From Panorpa germanica (taxonomy: Eukaryota > Arthropoda > Insecta > Mecoptera > Panorpidae): 64,000 nucleotides of DNA. The position numbers and the translations under genes were made by a program. Shown here in pieces: positions 23,677 to 34,800 of this stretch. The notes below the pieces were generated by a model. That model did not search any database, was not told where the DNA came from, and worked only from the letters and a program-made list of their open reading frames with translations. Numbering within the stretch: position 1 is the stretch's first letter; each line of letters starts with the position of its first letter. Location of the stretch: positions 18,738,603 to 18,802,602 of the forward strand of contig OY783211.1 in the NCBI GenBank assembly GCA_963678705.1, given 5' to 3'.

Positions 23677-24786
23677 CTAAATTGGGGTTACAAAGTGAGG
23701 TTACAAAACCAGGAAGTTTGTATTGCCACTTAACAAATTTAAGTGTATGTAAGATGTATTTAACATAAAAAAGTTTACCTTTTACATAAAGTATATGTTT
23801 TGTGAAGGCAATAAAGATTTTTTTTACAAAATTACATAATGTTACATATTAAATATTGTGAATATTTTTTAAATTTAATTTAATGACAATATAATAGAAT
23901 TATATGAAGCTCCGGTACATAATAAAACATAACGTTATGTAAAAAGTATTACGTATATTAAATATATTTTAGATTCAACTGTATTTGTCAAACTCATTTT
24001 TTAGCTTACATTTTGAGCAGATTTGTGATTCCACGAGGAATAATAAAGACACTGAACCTACATTTAGTGTGGTCCATATTTTATTCATTGATTTATTCTT
24101 CTCGTCACAAACCCTCCCCAAAAAATCTAACGAAATATGTCGATGGGTTTGACAATGGCCCACTTATAGTGACCTACTTCACAGCGCCTGCGGTACAATC
24201 CCAGCTCCTAGCTCCAGGAGTCAATAGGTCGTGTGGTGTATAATTTAGAAGTTTCTGTAAATGCCTAGAACAAAAGGTTGATATTTATTTTATTATTTCA
24301 CTTGTTTTATGTACGAGTATATATATGGTAAAGGTCACCAAACCTCAAAAAGGTTAAACACAATCCATTTTTAATTTCTTATCATCCAAATATTTTATTT
24401 ATTAGATTGTATTGTTTCTACGTTAGACACTATTGTTTGACGTTTGTAGGACTGTCAATTTTACGACGTTTTTACTGTTTTAGTAGATCCGATTCGAAGG
24501 ACTAAATCCGTTGTTGAATCCGGCTCGAAGGACCACATTGTATAATGAAGTTCCTAAAAAGTATTTGAGGCTTAGTATTTTTATTTACAAGATACTGAAT
24601 GTATCTATAACGATTAGCGTGAACAATTAGGGGTCGCTCTATAATTAAACCAGTATATGAACTAACACGTGGTCAAAAGAAACATTGCGTGTGTACTACA
24701 TATCATAGTGCTTATTTAAAATTCATTGTTCTACGAGTTCATTTATTTATAAGTGTTCTGCAAGTATAGTAAACAAATAATCAACA

Positions 24787-24873
24787 ATGTTTAAATACGC
24801 TAACAACAACAATGATGATTTGTTATACGATCGGTATGAACCTCACTGCTCCATCCGTAGCTACATCCGGATG
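24787..24873 (+). CDS. Candidate second alternative first coding exon of the calcium channel beta subunit
   Basis: ATG 24787 in good context (caacaATG) starts 29 codons (MFKYANNNNDDLLYDRYE.. ..SYIRM) followed by GTGACT, a possible donor giving phase 0. This is compatible with the shared exon at 31890. Composition (AAC AAC AAC AAT GAT GAT) is gene-like. A later in-frame donor is also possible, so the 3' boundary is uncertain. It may be the start of a different isoform from 20806-20895, as insect and vertebrate CaV-beta genes use several promoters. No other downstream plus-strand gene is available for it before 31890. Confidence 0.4.
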
Positions 24874-25212
24874 GTGACTTCCCCTGTATTCTCGCTAGGG
24901 GTCAGCACGTTCTATGCCTGCTACGATATGATAACGGTTTGTAATTTGTTGACGGTTTGTACTCGTCAGTTGAGTTTTTCTCGTGTTTGTCCAGTGTTCA
25001 CTAAAAGCAAAGATAAACACTTAACATTGATGTTGTTACTTTCACCGAACACTTGCACCATAGTCCATGTTAAATTCTATAAGACCACTTATTTTTTAAG
25101 AGCGACTGTAACGTATTTTGTGACATGCATATCTTTGAATTTCTTTTTAGGACGTCTTGTGCTTAGTGAAGTCCTATATCGTTTTTAAGAGAATAACATA
25201 TTTTAATTTTCC

Positions 25213-25600
25213 ATTATTATTCGGTACGCCTACACTTTTTGTTTTCAAACTTGTAAAGAAATGACTGCATTTTTGAATGTTTTATGGTGCTTTTAGTATA
25301 GTCAAAAGATGTACAAATCATTATATCCTAACCACTATACCACTTTTAATTAAGGAATAGGCAATACGTATGGTTAAAGTTGACCAATAAAAATGACGCC
25401 ATTTTAATTCTAACCTCAAATTTGAAATTTCAACTTTGACCATAATTATTGTCAATTCACTAATTAAAAGTGGTATAATGAATATTACGTAATGATTTGT
25501 ACATGCTTTGAGTATAGAACAAGCGTCCTAGAACATATAGAAATGTAGTAGTTTTTTTACAAGTTTTAAAACAAAAAGTGTAGGTATATCGAATAATTAT
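25213..25600. mobile_element. Fold-back MITE (near-complete palindrome)
   Basis: The two halves are inverted copies: ATTATTCGG..CCTACACTTTTTGTTTT at the left, and AAAACAAAAAGTGTAGG..CGAATAAT at the right. Inner blocks ATGTACAAATCATTA, TATACCACTTTTAATTA and GGT(T/C)AAAGTTGA pair as well. Arms are about 170-190 bp around a small loop, so the transcript would form a long hairpin. No coding content. Confidence 0.7.
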
Positions 25601-26378
25601 CCAAGTTTCTACTAGATTGCGTTTTATAAACTTTATTCGTAATACTAAATCTTTTTTGAGGTAATATTAATATCCTATGGACCACGATAAGAAATTATAT
25701 AAATTTTCTCCTCGTCCCATTGGAAAATTACATACAGACGGCCATGTTTCATATTAAATACCATCCTTTATGAAGCGTAATACATTTAAACAATTTACCT
25801 TCGCAATATAAGACATGGTTATATTCGAACATTGCTTTATTCAATTTCCTCTTAGATCTAATAAACGGAAAATTGGTTTGATCATGTTAAATATAATTGA
25901 ATTAATAACAACTCGCCAACTTCCGTTTTATGCTACAAGTATTTGTTTTGATCAATAGATGTAGTTAGTGTGTTGTACTTTGCCAAGGTACGTATACACT
26001 CGGGTATTTCATCTGCATCTAATATTCAACTAATTATTAATTGTTCAGTAACGGATGAGTTGAAACTAACCGGCCGCAGAAAATGTAAGCATGCATCGCA
26101 CTACGCTCGAGTGAAGTGATTCCGAAGGGGAGATACTATAGACTGGTATGGGAGAGAGAGGAAAGACTAATCAAATCAAAATAGCGATCATTGGGGAAGA
26201 AAGTTTGAAACTTTTAACGTAGATTTATTCCACTGTGATCTGGATGCGTACACTTAATAAAACGAAGTACACAGCTGAAAGTGTTCACTGCGACTTCGCT
26301 TTGTCTTAAAAAACGAACAACATTTCGATAGCATTTCGTTTTCATAAAGTTTCATTGACTCAAGAGATATATAAAATC
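25601..26378. other. Non-coding, probable intron
   Basis: AT-rich with a GAGAGAGAGG run (about 26151-26162). No exon seen. Confidence 0.45.
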
Positions 26379-26692
26379 ACTAGCTGTCCCGGCCACGCGT
26401 TGCTGTAGCTAACGTTTCTGTCATATTACATCACATAGCGCCATCTATTGAATATTTACTCAATCTAGTCAACAGATGTCGCCATCTTTTAAAATCGTTT
26501 GGAGCTAACAGATAATTAATAGACAAATAATTTGCAATAAGATAATATTGCAATCATAAATTGAGATGTAAGCTATCCTATCTTTCCAGTTGGATCAAAC
26601 TGCACACGGTGTACAAATTTGATTAAAATCGGTTAAGTAGTTTAGGAGTCCATCGCGGACAAACAACTTGACACGTAATTTATATATATTAA
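26379..26692. repeat. Interspersed repeat of the 'ACTAGCTGTCCCGGC..TTATATATATTAAGA' type
   Basis: Starts ACTAGCTGTCCCGGCCACGC and ends AGGAGTCCATCGCGGACAAA, ..TATATATATTAAGA. It also carries a characteristic middle (AAATTTGATTAAAATCGGTT). This head and tail recur widely in insect genomes from my general knowledge. The element class is not settled here and no protein is encoded. Confidence 0.55.
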
Positions 26693-26799
26693 GAAGAAGA
26701 TAAAACATACAGAATTAAATCTAAAGATAAAATATATATATTTAATGGCCAAGTGTTTGTAATGTAGTTGTAATAAAATTCAATACAGAGGTTGCTGAA

Positions 26800-26895
26800 G
26801 CATGTTCGACCTCTGAACCGGCGTCTGTCGACCATCGAGCGTCGGGCGTCGAGCACCGACCGACGACCGGCGTCGTTAAGAGTGTAGAGAGACGA
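26800..26895. other. CpG-dense patch in AT-rich DNA
   Basis: About 60 bases are dominated by CGTCG/CGACG words (GGCGTCTGTCGACC, GAGCGTCGGGCGTCGAGC, CGACCGACGACCGGCGTCG), giving partly self-complementary sequence. It could be an unmethylated regulatory patch, a non-coding first exon or a transposon end. No donor or ORF settles it. Confidence 0.35.
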
Positions 26896-27175
26896 CCTAT
26901 ATATTGATGCATATAAATAAACTATTTACTCTAGCAAATGTAGAGTTGTATAAAGTGGTGATGAAGTAGGATGAAGAGGAGTGAGGGGAAGGGGAAATCT
27001 GAAATGAAGGCAAAGTCAGATAGAATACGCTGTGTAGATTGTATTACAATATAAATAAAATTAAACTCGAGATGCTCTAGATATAATGAAGATGTTACAA
27101 TAGAATAAAATGCAGGTCAACAGCTGATACTGATAACAGATTAAATGAAATACTCGTACAATTAAAATACATCCT

Positions 27176-27775
27176 AGATTATAATGTTCCAAGTGTATAT
27201 TTGTATGTTTGTTTCTTGCTGAAATGTTTTTGTAAGTTTGCTATTTCGTACAAAAAAAAATTCTAAGACTATTTACGTCCTCGAATTTTCCCCTGAATTT
27301 CCTCAAAACCCGTAATTTTGAAAAAACTAAAAAAAAATTTTTTACTTTTTGCTCTATAACTTTTAATTCATAAAAGATAGAAAGTTGAAATTTGGTATGT
27401 GTATTACGATGTTCAAAATTGGAAAAGGGGGCTCGGTAGGGAACTTTGGAGAAATCTCAAATTTTGGATTACTTAATAATGAAATATGAAGAAAAAAAAA
27501 TTCAAAAATTTTATTTGGGGGCACGGGAGCGGTTTCTGCCGAGGGTAAAAATAGAGCTAGAAAGTTGAAATTTCATATATGGGCTAACTTTGGTACCTAT
27601 TTTACAAATTGGAAAAAATATATTTTTTAGTCAGTTTTTATGAAAAGTTATTTGTTGTTATATGTAAAATAAATATGGAACGGGTTAAATATTTCAATTT
27701 AAAAATGGAATTAAAATTTGAAATGATATTCAATTCATACACAAAAGACAGACGTCGCTTGCGACGGGGATAAGC
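27176..27775. repeat. Dispersed repeat family R, copy 2
   Basis: Collinear with 17107-17860 over most of its length. Near the right end lies GTCGCTTGCGAC (about 27751-27762), a palindrome able to form a short hairpin; a hairpin near the 3' end is a Helitron trait. The required CTRR terminus is not clear, so Helitron is only a possibility. Confidence 0.6.
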
Positions 27776-28256
27776 AATAGTTTATTTAATAATGTAGTAG
27801 ATGATGACAATGATACTGTAAAAGCTAAAACCAAATTAAATTGAGTCATTCTTTAATTTTTGAAACTAAAAATATAGGTATTTATATAAAAATAGACTTA
27901 TTTACCACAGCTTCTATTTTGGTATATTTTAAGTACATGTACAGTCTGTATTATTTCATGTTTACTGTATACAATTACAGATTTATCCTACGTAGTCCGT
28001 TGCTTGAGAATTTATAAATATTTAAGAGTAAAATGGAATTCCTTTGTGCATATTCAAAACACTGAGTCATGGGTTAAAATAAGAGGTTTTAAAATTAACT
28101 TGTTTTTTGAACAGAGTCATTATTTTTGATTGTGTTTACTAATTCGTACCCGCTAAACACATTATGTAAATATTACATTTAACATTATATTGAAAAACGT
28201 ATTTTACATATTATTTATATATCTATGTTTATATATATTATGTTGCCTTGTGTCAC

Positions 28257-28258
<2 letters not shown>

Positions 28259-28312
<54 letters not shown>
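28259..28312. repeat. Long (TA)n microsatellite
   Basis: About 27 uninterrupted TA units, the longest simple repeat in the window and likely polymorphic in length. Confidence 0.95.
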
Positions 28313-28317
<5 letters not shown>

Positions 28318-30961
28318 CTAATCAATTTTACTTTGATATATACAATTGTGTTTAGCGGGTAAAATAGCAACGAAATATTTAAAACTAATAAAATAAAATA
28401 GAATTACAGTTCTTTGTGAACTAATAGTGAATTCTTTGTGAAGTTGTCAAGTTCGTTCTTTGAATTCGTTACGAACTCCAAATGAATTCATGTTCATCTT
28501 ATTGCATCGTTGCATAAGGAAACTTAATACAATATACTTTTTCGTTTGTTGCATTTTGTGGTTTATCTACAGGATATACAACTGTGACCTTTGCACTTTC
28601 CGCACAGTATGTTTTAACTCTTCGCAACAAATATTATTTCTATTAATTATCATTTTATTAATTTTTTTTTTCCTCAGCTTTAATGTGATTTCGTGGTTTT
28701 TTCATATATTTTTTTTTTATCATGTTACATGATTTTTACTTCTATGTATAAATTGAATTGTATATGCGAGAAGCCTACGTGATTTCATGACCTTTGTATT
28801 GACAGCACTGTAACCCCTCTCGCGGTTACATCTTAAATGAAATAATAAAGACAAAGAACAGTTTTGGCGCTGTTCACATTATATACGCATATGCATGCAT
28901 CCCAGCATGATCCGGAACTCTGCGACATGAAATAGATCTTATTGCGGCTCCGAAAACAGTTGTTGTATTTTTTTGATTAAAAAGAAACCTACCATATCAC
29001 ACACATATTGTTTTAAAATAATTCTTAAATTTTGACTAAACTACTACTTTGTAATATATATTTCCAAAATTGTTTAAACTCTTCTAAAGTTTATAAATTC
29101 TTCTTCTTCTTCGTTTTTGAATTTTGTAGCATCTACAAATACAATGTATAAAGAATCATGTTAACATGTTTTTGTTATTTTATTTTCAAATTGAATTTAA
29201 GTTTTGTTTCTAATTTGTGTCAATGTTTTGCATGGCCGGCTGTCAGTGATCCTGGCAGAACTTATGTCCAAGTACAAATCATTGGTAAGAAACACTTCAA
29301 ACACTTCTAATAATCTAACTTTGTTTTAATGTATATAGGTATTTCTATTCTTAATTCTAGCTACTACATATCATTGCTTTAAATACATTATTAATTGCTT
29401 TATTATTTAAATCAGTATAAATAAAGTTTTATAAAGTAGGTTACGATTATATAGATAGTTTAAAATTAAAGTAATTGTACTATATTTGTAGATATAGAAT
29501 CTTATTGATTTTAGATGCGTATCTATCTATTTTATATGTACAACATTATAGTGTTAGGATTTTAAAATACTACGTGAGTTTAAAAAGTAACGGGAATTCG
29601 AAACGGTGTAAAACTCCCGCGCGAATTATTTTGCAAAAAATTTTGTCTGTAAGTTGGTAGCACTGTTCTGAATTACAATGCCAAATATGAACAAGATTGG
29701 TCAAGCCGTTTGTTTACAGGAGCTCTTTGAATCACACTGGACATTCAACATTTAGATATAATTAAAATGAAACACATGTGATTTGATCATCTTATATATC
29801 CAAAAACACATTTTATTAAGATTTCCAAAATACTTTCTGAGCTTTGGGGTTCCTTTGTAAGTACGTAGACGTTCCTGCACGTTATTAGCTCTTTGTAGTC
29901 ATTTCCGCTTTATAAATTGCATTTTTATAGCTTCAGCCGTTTTGTATGTTTTATTTATTATAACTATAGCTTAAATAATATATCTCGTACGAATTCACAA
30001 TCACTTGTTTCTTAAAGTGGATATATCTTCATCCAGTAAACCCATATTTAACGTAATATTTTTTACATAACGTTACGTTTTATTATTTACCAAAGTTAAC
30101 ATTGTCATAAAATAAATGTAAAGGCTTTAAAAAGCTTTTATTGATCTTGCATAAATAGTTTTTTACCATCTGAAACTATAAATTTATATTGAAAGATAAC
30201 TTTTGTTATGTAATCTTACATTATATTTACCTAAGAATTGTTATGTCTAGCGGATTAATGGTTTAATTCTGATATGCAACTACTAGCGTTCTTGTACAGA
30301 GCGAAACTAACCTTAAAATATTATTCAGAACACTGAAAATTATATATCACAATAAAACTTTTAATTCTATTTGTCGCGCTTATATCTCGTAAACTATAAG
30401 TGATAATTTAATGATAAAAATTGTTGGATCTATCTAAAATTGTGGTAGTGTAGAGTAGCGTATGAGGAGGGGTAGTAGCGCTTTTTGTTTAAATCCAAAC
30501 ACCGATAACAAAAATACGTTCTATGGTATAATTATTCATATTTAACAAATGTGCTTATATTGTAGAGAAGGCAATTGTTATCTAATATAAAAATTGTAAT
30601 AATAACGAAAACCTTTTCTAGAATAGTTTAGAATAGATAAAAAATTTAGACGCTGTAGTTTAAATAATATTAAAAATATATTATTTAGAATTTAATAAAA
30701 TATGTAAAAGCACTATGTTTATTAATTCATTATTTAATGTTTACCGTAAAAATGTTTTAATAGAAATTATTGTTCCCTATATTAAGGGTAGTCTTCACTG
30801 GTGCAAGTTTTATCCACAACACCGCCATTTATATTTCACGTCCAAAAATAGTTTTTATTTGTCACACCAAAGCAACTGTTGTATTTTCTTCAATTATATT
30901 TGTTTATAATGTATTGTCCTACATCAAATTAATACACTCATTGCAAGAAACATCAACTATA

Positions 30962-31284
30962 CAGGGTGTCCCAATATTCAACGATAAGCGGGTACGAGAG
31001 GGTGGTGCTGCTCATGACTACACGACAGAAAAAAAAAAATGGTTGTGGTGGATAGCAGTGCTATTTAGGTTGCCGATACAAAAAGAAAATCAGAAATATT
31101 TGAAAAATTGTGGCCATGGTAGTTAAAAACATCTTAAGGTGTTTCAATTTTCGAAAGATTTTTATTTATTTTTTGTAATGTCAAAACAAAATGAGATAAA
31201 TTTTTTTTTTTTTTTTTTTCTTGTGTAGTCATGAGCAGGACCACCCTCTCGTGCCCGCTTATCGTTGAATTTTGGGACACCCTG
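30962..31284. mobile_element. Tc1/mariner-type MITE with TA duplication
   Basis: TA on both sides (30960-30961, 31285-31286). The arms are long inverted repeats: CAGGGTGTCCCAATATTCAACGATAAGCGGG.. at the left, with the reverse complement ..CCCGCTTATCGTTGAATTTTGGGACACCCTG at the right, followed inward by GAGAGGGTGGT../..ACCACCCTCTC and TCATGACTACAC/GTGTAGTCATGA. The element is 323 bp with a poly-A/poly-T pair just inside each arm and no transposase. The frames running through it are not genes. Confidence 0.85.
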
Positions 31285-31889
31285 TATATTAATGTTACCT
31301 ATAATCTTTAGAAATTGCACTAGTGAAGACGCTCATTTAGTTTCATATATACAAACAAATCTAGAAAGCGATTCCGACTATACTTTACGTAATCGCTTTA
31401 ATATATTTATCTCATTTTCTTGCTGTCTCTTCTTACACATTTAATAACGTATTGTGTCAGATGAAATAGCATTATATTTTAGTGATTATTTACAACTATT
31501 AAACCACGGTCTTACATACAGGTCTGTAAATCCATTTGAAAATAAGAACCTTTGAAGAAAGAGAAATTAAATTAAGGGAGATAGCAGAGATTTGCATAAA
31601 ATTTGAGGCGGAAGAAAAAAGTGAGAAATCGTACAAGTTTATTACAATGAAGCTTGGAAATTTTAATTTTATAATCCACTTTCTTTTATTGGAGATTTGA
31701 CATATATTGGAGGATGACATATCAACCTTCATACGATATGTGTCTAAATTTCATGACATTCTGATCACTACTTTACAAGTTACAGTAAATTTAGTATTGC
31801 TTTTCACTTCCCAGGACCCAGACCAGTATATAAGACAGTGGTTACTTAAGACATTAACACTTAATAATTTGCAATATTATATATTTTAG

Positions 31890-34800
31890 GGTTCTGCAGA
31901 TTCAAATTACTCCCAGCCATCTTCAGACCTGTCGCTGGACGAGGAAAAAGAAAACCTACGGCGTGAGAAGGAGAAGCAGGCGATCGAACAGCTGGAGAAA
32001 GCACGGGTAAGTTCTTAGCAAAAATTTGTCATTCATATTCATTAGTATCATAAACAATATCATATTGTTTTCCAATGTAGTATATTTAAATTTCAAATAT
32101 TGCAGTAGGCTAGATTTTTTCTTATTTTTAGCACAAACCAGTGGCCTTCGCGGTCAGGACCAATGTGTCCTACAGCGGGGAACTGGACGATGATTCCCCA
32201 ATTCATGGCAGTGCTGTATCTTTCGAAGTTCGGGATTATCTACACATCAAGGTAACTAACGAATTCGTCCATCTACTCGCATGGGATTTAGAGGAGATAC
32301 CTAATCATTTCTAATGAAAGCGTCACAAATTTGGTCAGAATGGTTTCCTATACATCTGTATAAGTACGCGCTACAAAGCGACGTATACGTAGCCGAATAA
32401 ATCGCCATTTTGAATTCTTATTTTGTCTTTTATTTTCCATCTAAAGTATTAAAGATGAACACATAACTATGAAGCCCATTTCAATAAAAGTAAATTAAAG
32501 GGGGGTAAGGTCAAAACGATAAAAAAAGAATCATATTTTCGATAATTTTTGGGCTTGTGCTTGTGTCCTCATTTTTTAGTGGTCGATTTTCCAATTGTTG
32601 ATTGAAATTGATGTTAATAAATGTGTATTGGCGTGTCTATTTTAATTAATATCTAAATGTTGACGGAGATATAACAATTAAAAGTTTGAATTGTAGTTTT
32701 AGCGCTAGAAATAGTCGGCCATATTTGTATGACGTGATATGCATTTTAACGTCAGTTATTTGTTGAGTAGGTCAGAGCTGTGGTAATGTTTCGTAGCTGT
32801 TGGTAGTCAAATAATCAAGTCAAGTCAAAGAATAATAAGTTTTTATTTTATTTAACCCTACTAAGGCAGACGTAATATTGAAATTTTATTGTTCCTTGAA
32901 ATAGGTGTAAATAATATTTGATATTTTGATATATAAATACATATAGCAGAGATTTATGAGCTGTAAGGTTGGCAACGGTTATGATGTCACATGCATTGGG
33001 AATGTGTACTACGTTGAATCCCTTTAATAATTAAAGAGACAAAATGACTTTTTTAATCTCTTAACATATAAGGAGTTATTAAAAAATAATTGAACATTAG
33101 AGGTTCTAGTAACCCACTTTATCAATATATAGTACACTTTTATAGAAATTAAGACATAGGACTCAAGCCCATTATTTCTATAATTACTACATGATAAAAT
33201 AATATTTGAAGAATACTTTGTGCAATTTTCATAAATAAATATCAAGAAATGAGGCATGGACAGCGAATCTCCGCAGACGTCACAAAAAAAAGTAACATTG
33301 CAGTGCTACTCATAACTCATCACTGGATTTTCTGAAATAGAAAAACCAAACTGATTTCATTAGTAGATAAGTTTCTGCAGGTAACGCTGTGTAGTTTTTC
33401 CTTTTTTATTGATTTTTCAATTTTTTACAGCACTTAAAATTCAAAATACCGATTTTTCATGAAAAAAATCAGAACCTTTGTTATTTTAAAATACGTTAAA
33501 ATAAAAAAATAAAAAAAAAACTCGACAGCGTTACCTCGACATTTATATAAAGAAAGAGTGTGCAAAATTTCAAAAGAATCGGTGCAGTAGATTTTGAGCT
33601 AGAAAAGGTACCGACTCTGAAAAAGCTATGTGTGAGAAACCGCATTTAAAAGTTTCAAAGTAACATGAAAGTCGACCAGAGAGGTGAAGACTTAAAACTC
33701 TATATCTCCGACAGTTTTATACCAATCGACCTCAAATTTTTACACAATATACTTAATATGTTGTACAATAATACAAATAAATTTTAAAATTTTTTAAAAA
33801 AAGTTAAAACCTTACCCCCTCCTTGAATAAAAGTGCTTACCACGCTGGATTGTAGTGCATACGTAAACAGATGCTTAAGGAACCATCCTGATCAAGTTTG
33901 TGAAATCTTCTTTCAAATGTCTTGTGTATTAATCTTTTAGGAAAAATACGACAACAACTGGTGGATAGGCAGACTAGTAAAAGAAGGATGTGACGTAGGA
34001 TTTATCCCCTCCCCTGTAAAATTAGAAAATCTACGTATTCAAGCACATGCTCAACGTACATCCAAACTATACGCAACAAAGGCTTCATCCAGTGGAAATT
34101 TAGGAGCTCCAAATGACGTCAGCCGAGGTAGCACTCCCCCTTCGCCTGGTACGTCCCTATCATAATAACCTTAAAAACAACAATAACAAAAATACAATTA
34201 TTATATTTATTTTTTTACTATTATAATAATAATGATTATTTTAATTACGGAAATGAAATCAGTGATTGTTATAAGGAATCAGCTTTGATTGTTAGTCAAA
34301 GGGCAGACTCTGAAGACACACTCTTGTTTGAAAATGTTCATGCTCAGGGTTACATTCTTCATAAACTTGAGTTTAACGTTTGAAGTCATATATTGTTTAA
34401 AATACAATTTGCTATACTAGTTTTGAGAGTAATAACGTTAAGACATTAAAGTTACTATAGTACTATGCCTTCCGGTTCGATTTTGCAACTCGCAGTGTAT
34501 TTTCTGGGCTTCAGTGTTGTTTCATTTACTGTATTATATGCTGAATATAATACTATACTTATCAGGCAACGTTATGATGCCACATCTATAGAGACTTTCT
34601 TTCCACTAGTATCTGAAACAGTTTGACATATATTGCTGTAGAAAGTGTATCAATAGAAACTGACTATTTTGTTATTTGAATTAAATGAAAAGTAGCGCGA
34701 ATATTTAAGATTTTTTAAATGGATATTGTAACTAATAGATGGCAGTTTTTTATGAGATTTAACATTGTTCAAAATACCGGTCCCGGATTTTCTGACAGCG

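Larger units (their letters stand above)
22529..24786. other. Non-coding stretch with two short repeat copies
   Basis: No gene recognised. Two members of a G-rich repeat family are listed separately (22640-22730, 23581-23676). A patch at about 24008-24243 has an open frame and an AATAATAAAGACACTGAAC motif resembling 28844-28868. This may be long-terminal-repeat debris rather than a gene. Confidence 0.4.
27776..31889. other. Non-coding, probable intron of the CaV-beta gene
   Basis: No exon recognised before 31890. Contents: a (TA)n tract and a mariner-type MITE (both listed); a segment at about 28770-28960 with a ..CTCTCGCGGTTAC.. AATAATAAAGACAAAGAAC signal that could be a solo-LTR relic; a mariner-like 5' sequence (about 29573-29760, AAAAAGTAACGGGAAT); and a segment at 31707-31800 (ACGATATGTGTC.AAATTTCA.GACATTCTGA) that recurs at 63238-63290. 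Confidence 0.4.

Noticed and set aside
24013-24243. 76-codon plus-strand frame
   Set aside because: Starts at a non-ATG codon, and the AATAATAAAGACACTGAAC motif recurring at 28.8 kb suggests LTR debris.
28259-28312. (TA)n as a replication origin or matrix site
   Set aside because: A plain microsatellite explains it; nothing else supports a role.
30715-31126. Two plus-strand frames
   Set aside because: They run into the inverted arm of a mariner-type MITE; no coding character upstream of it.
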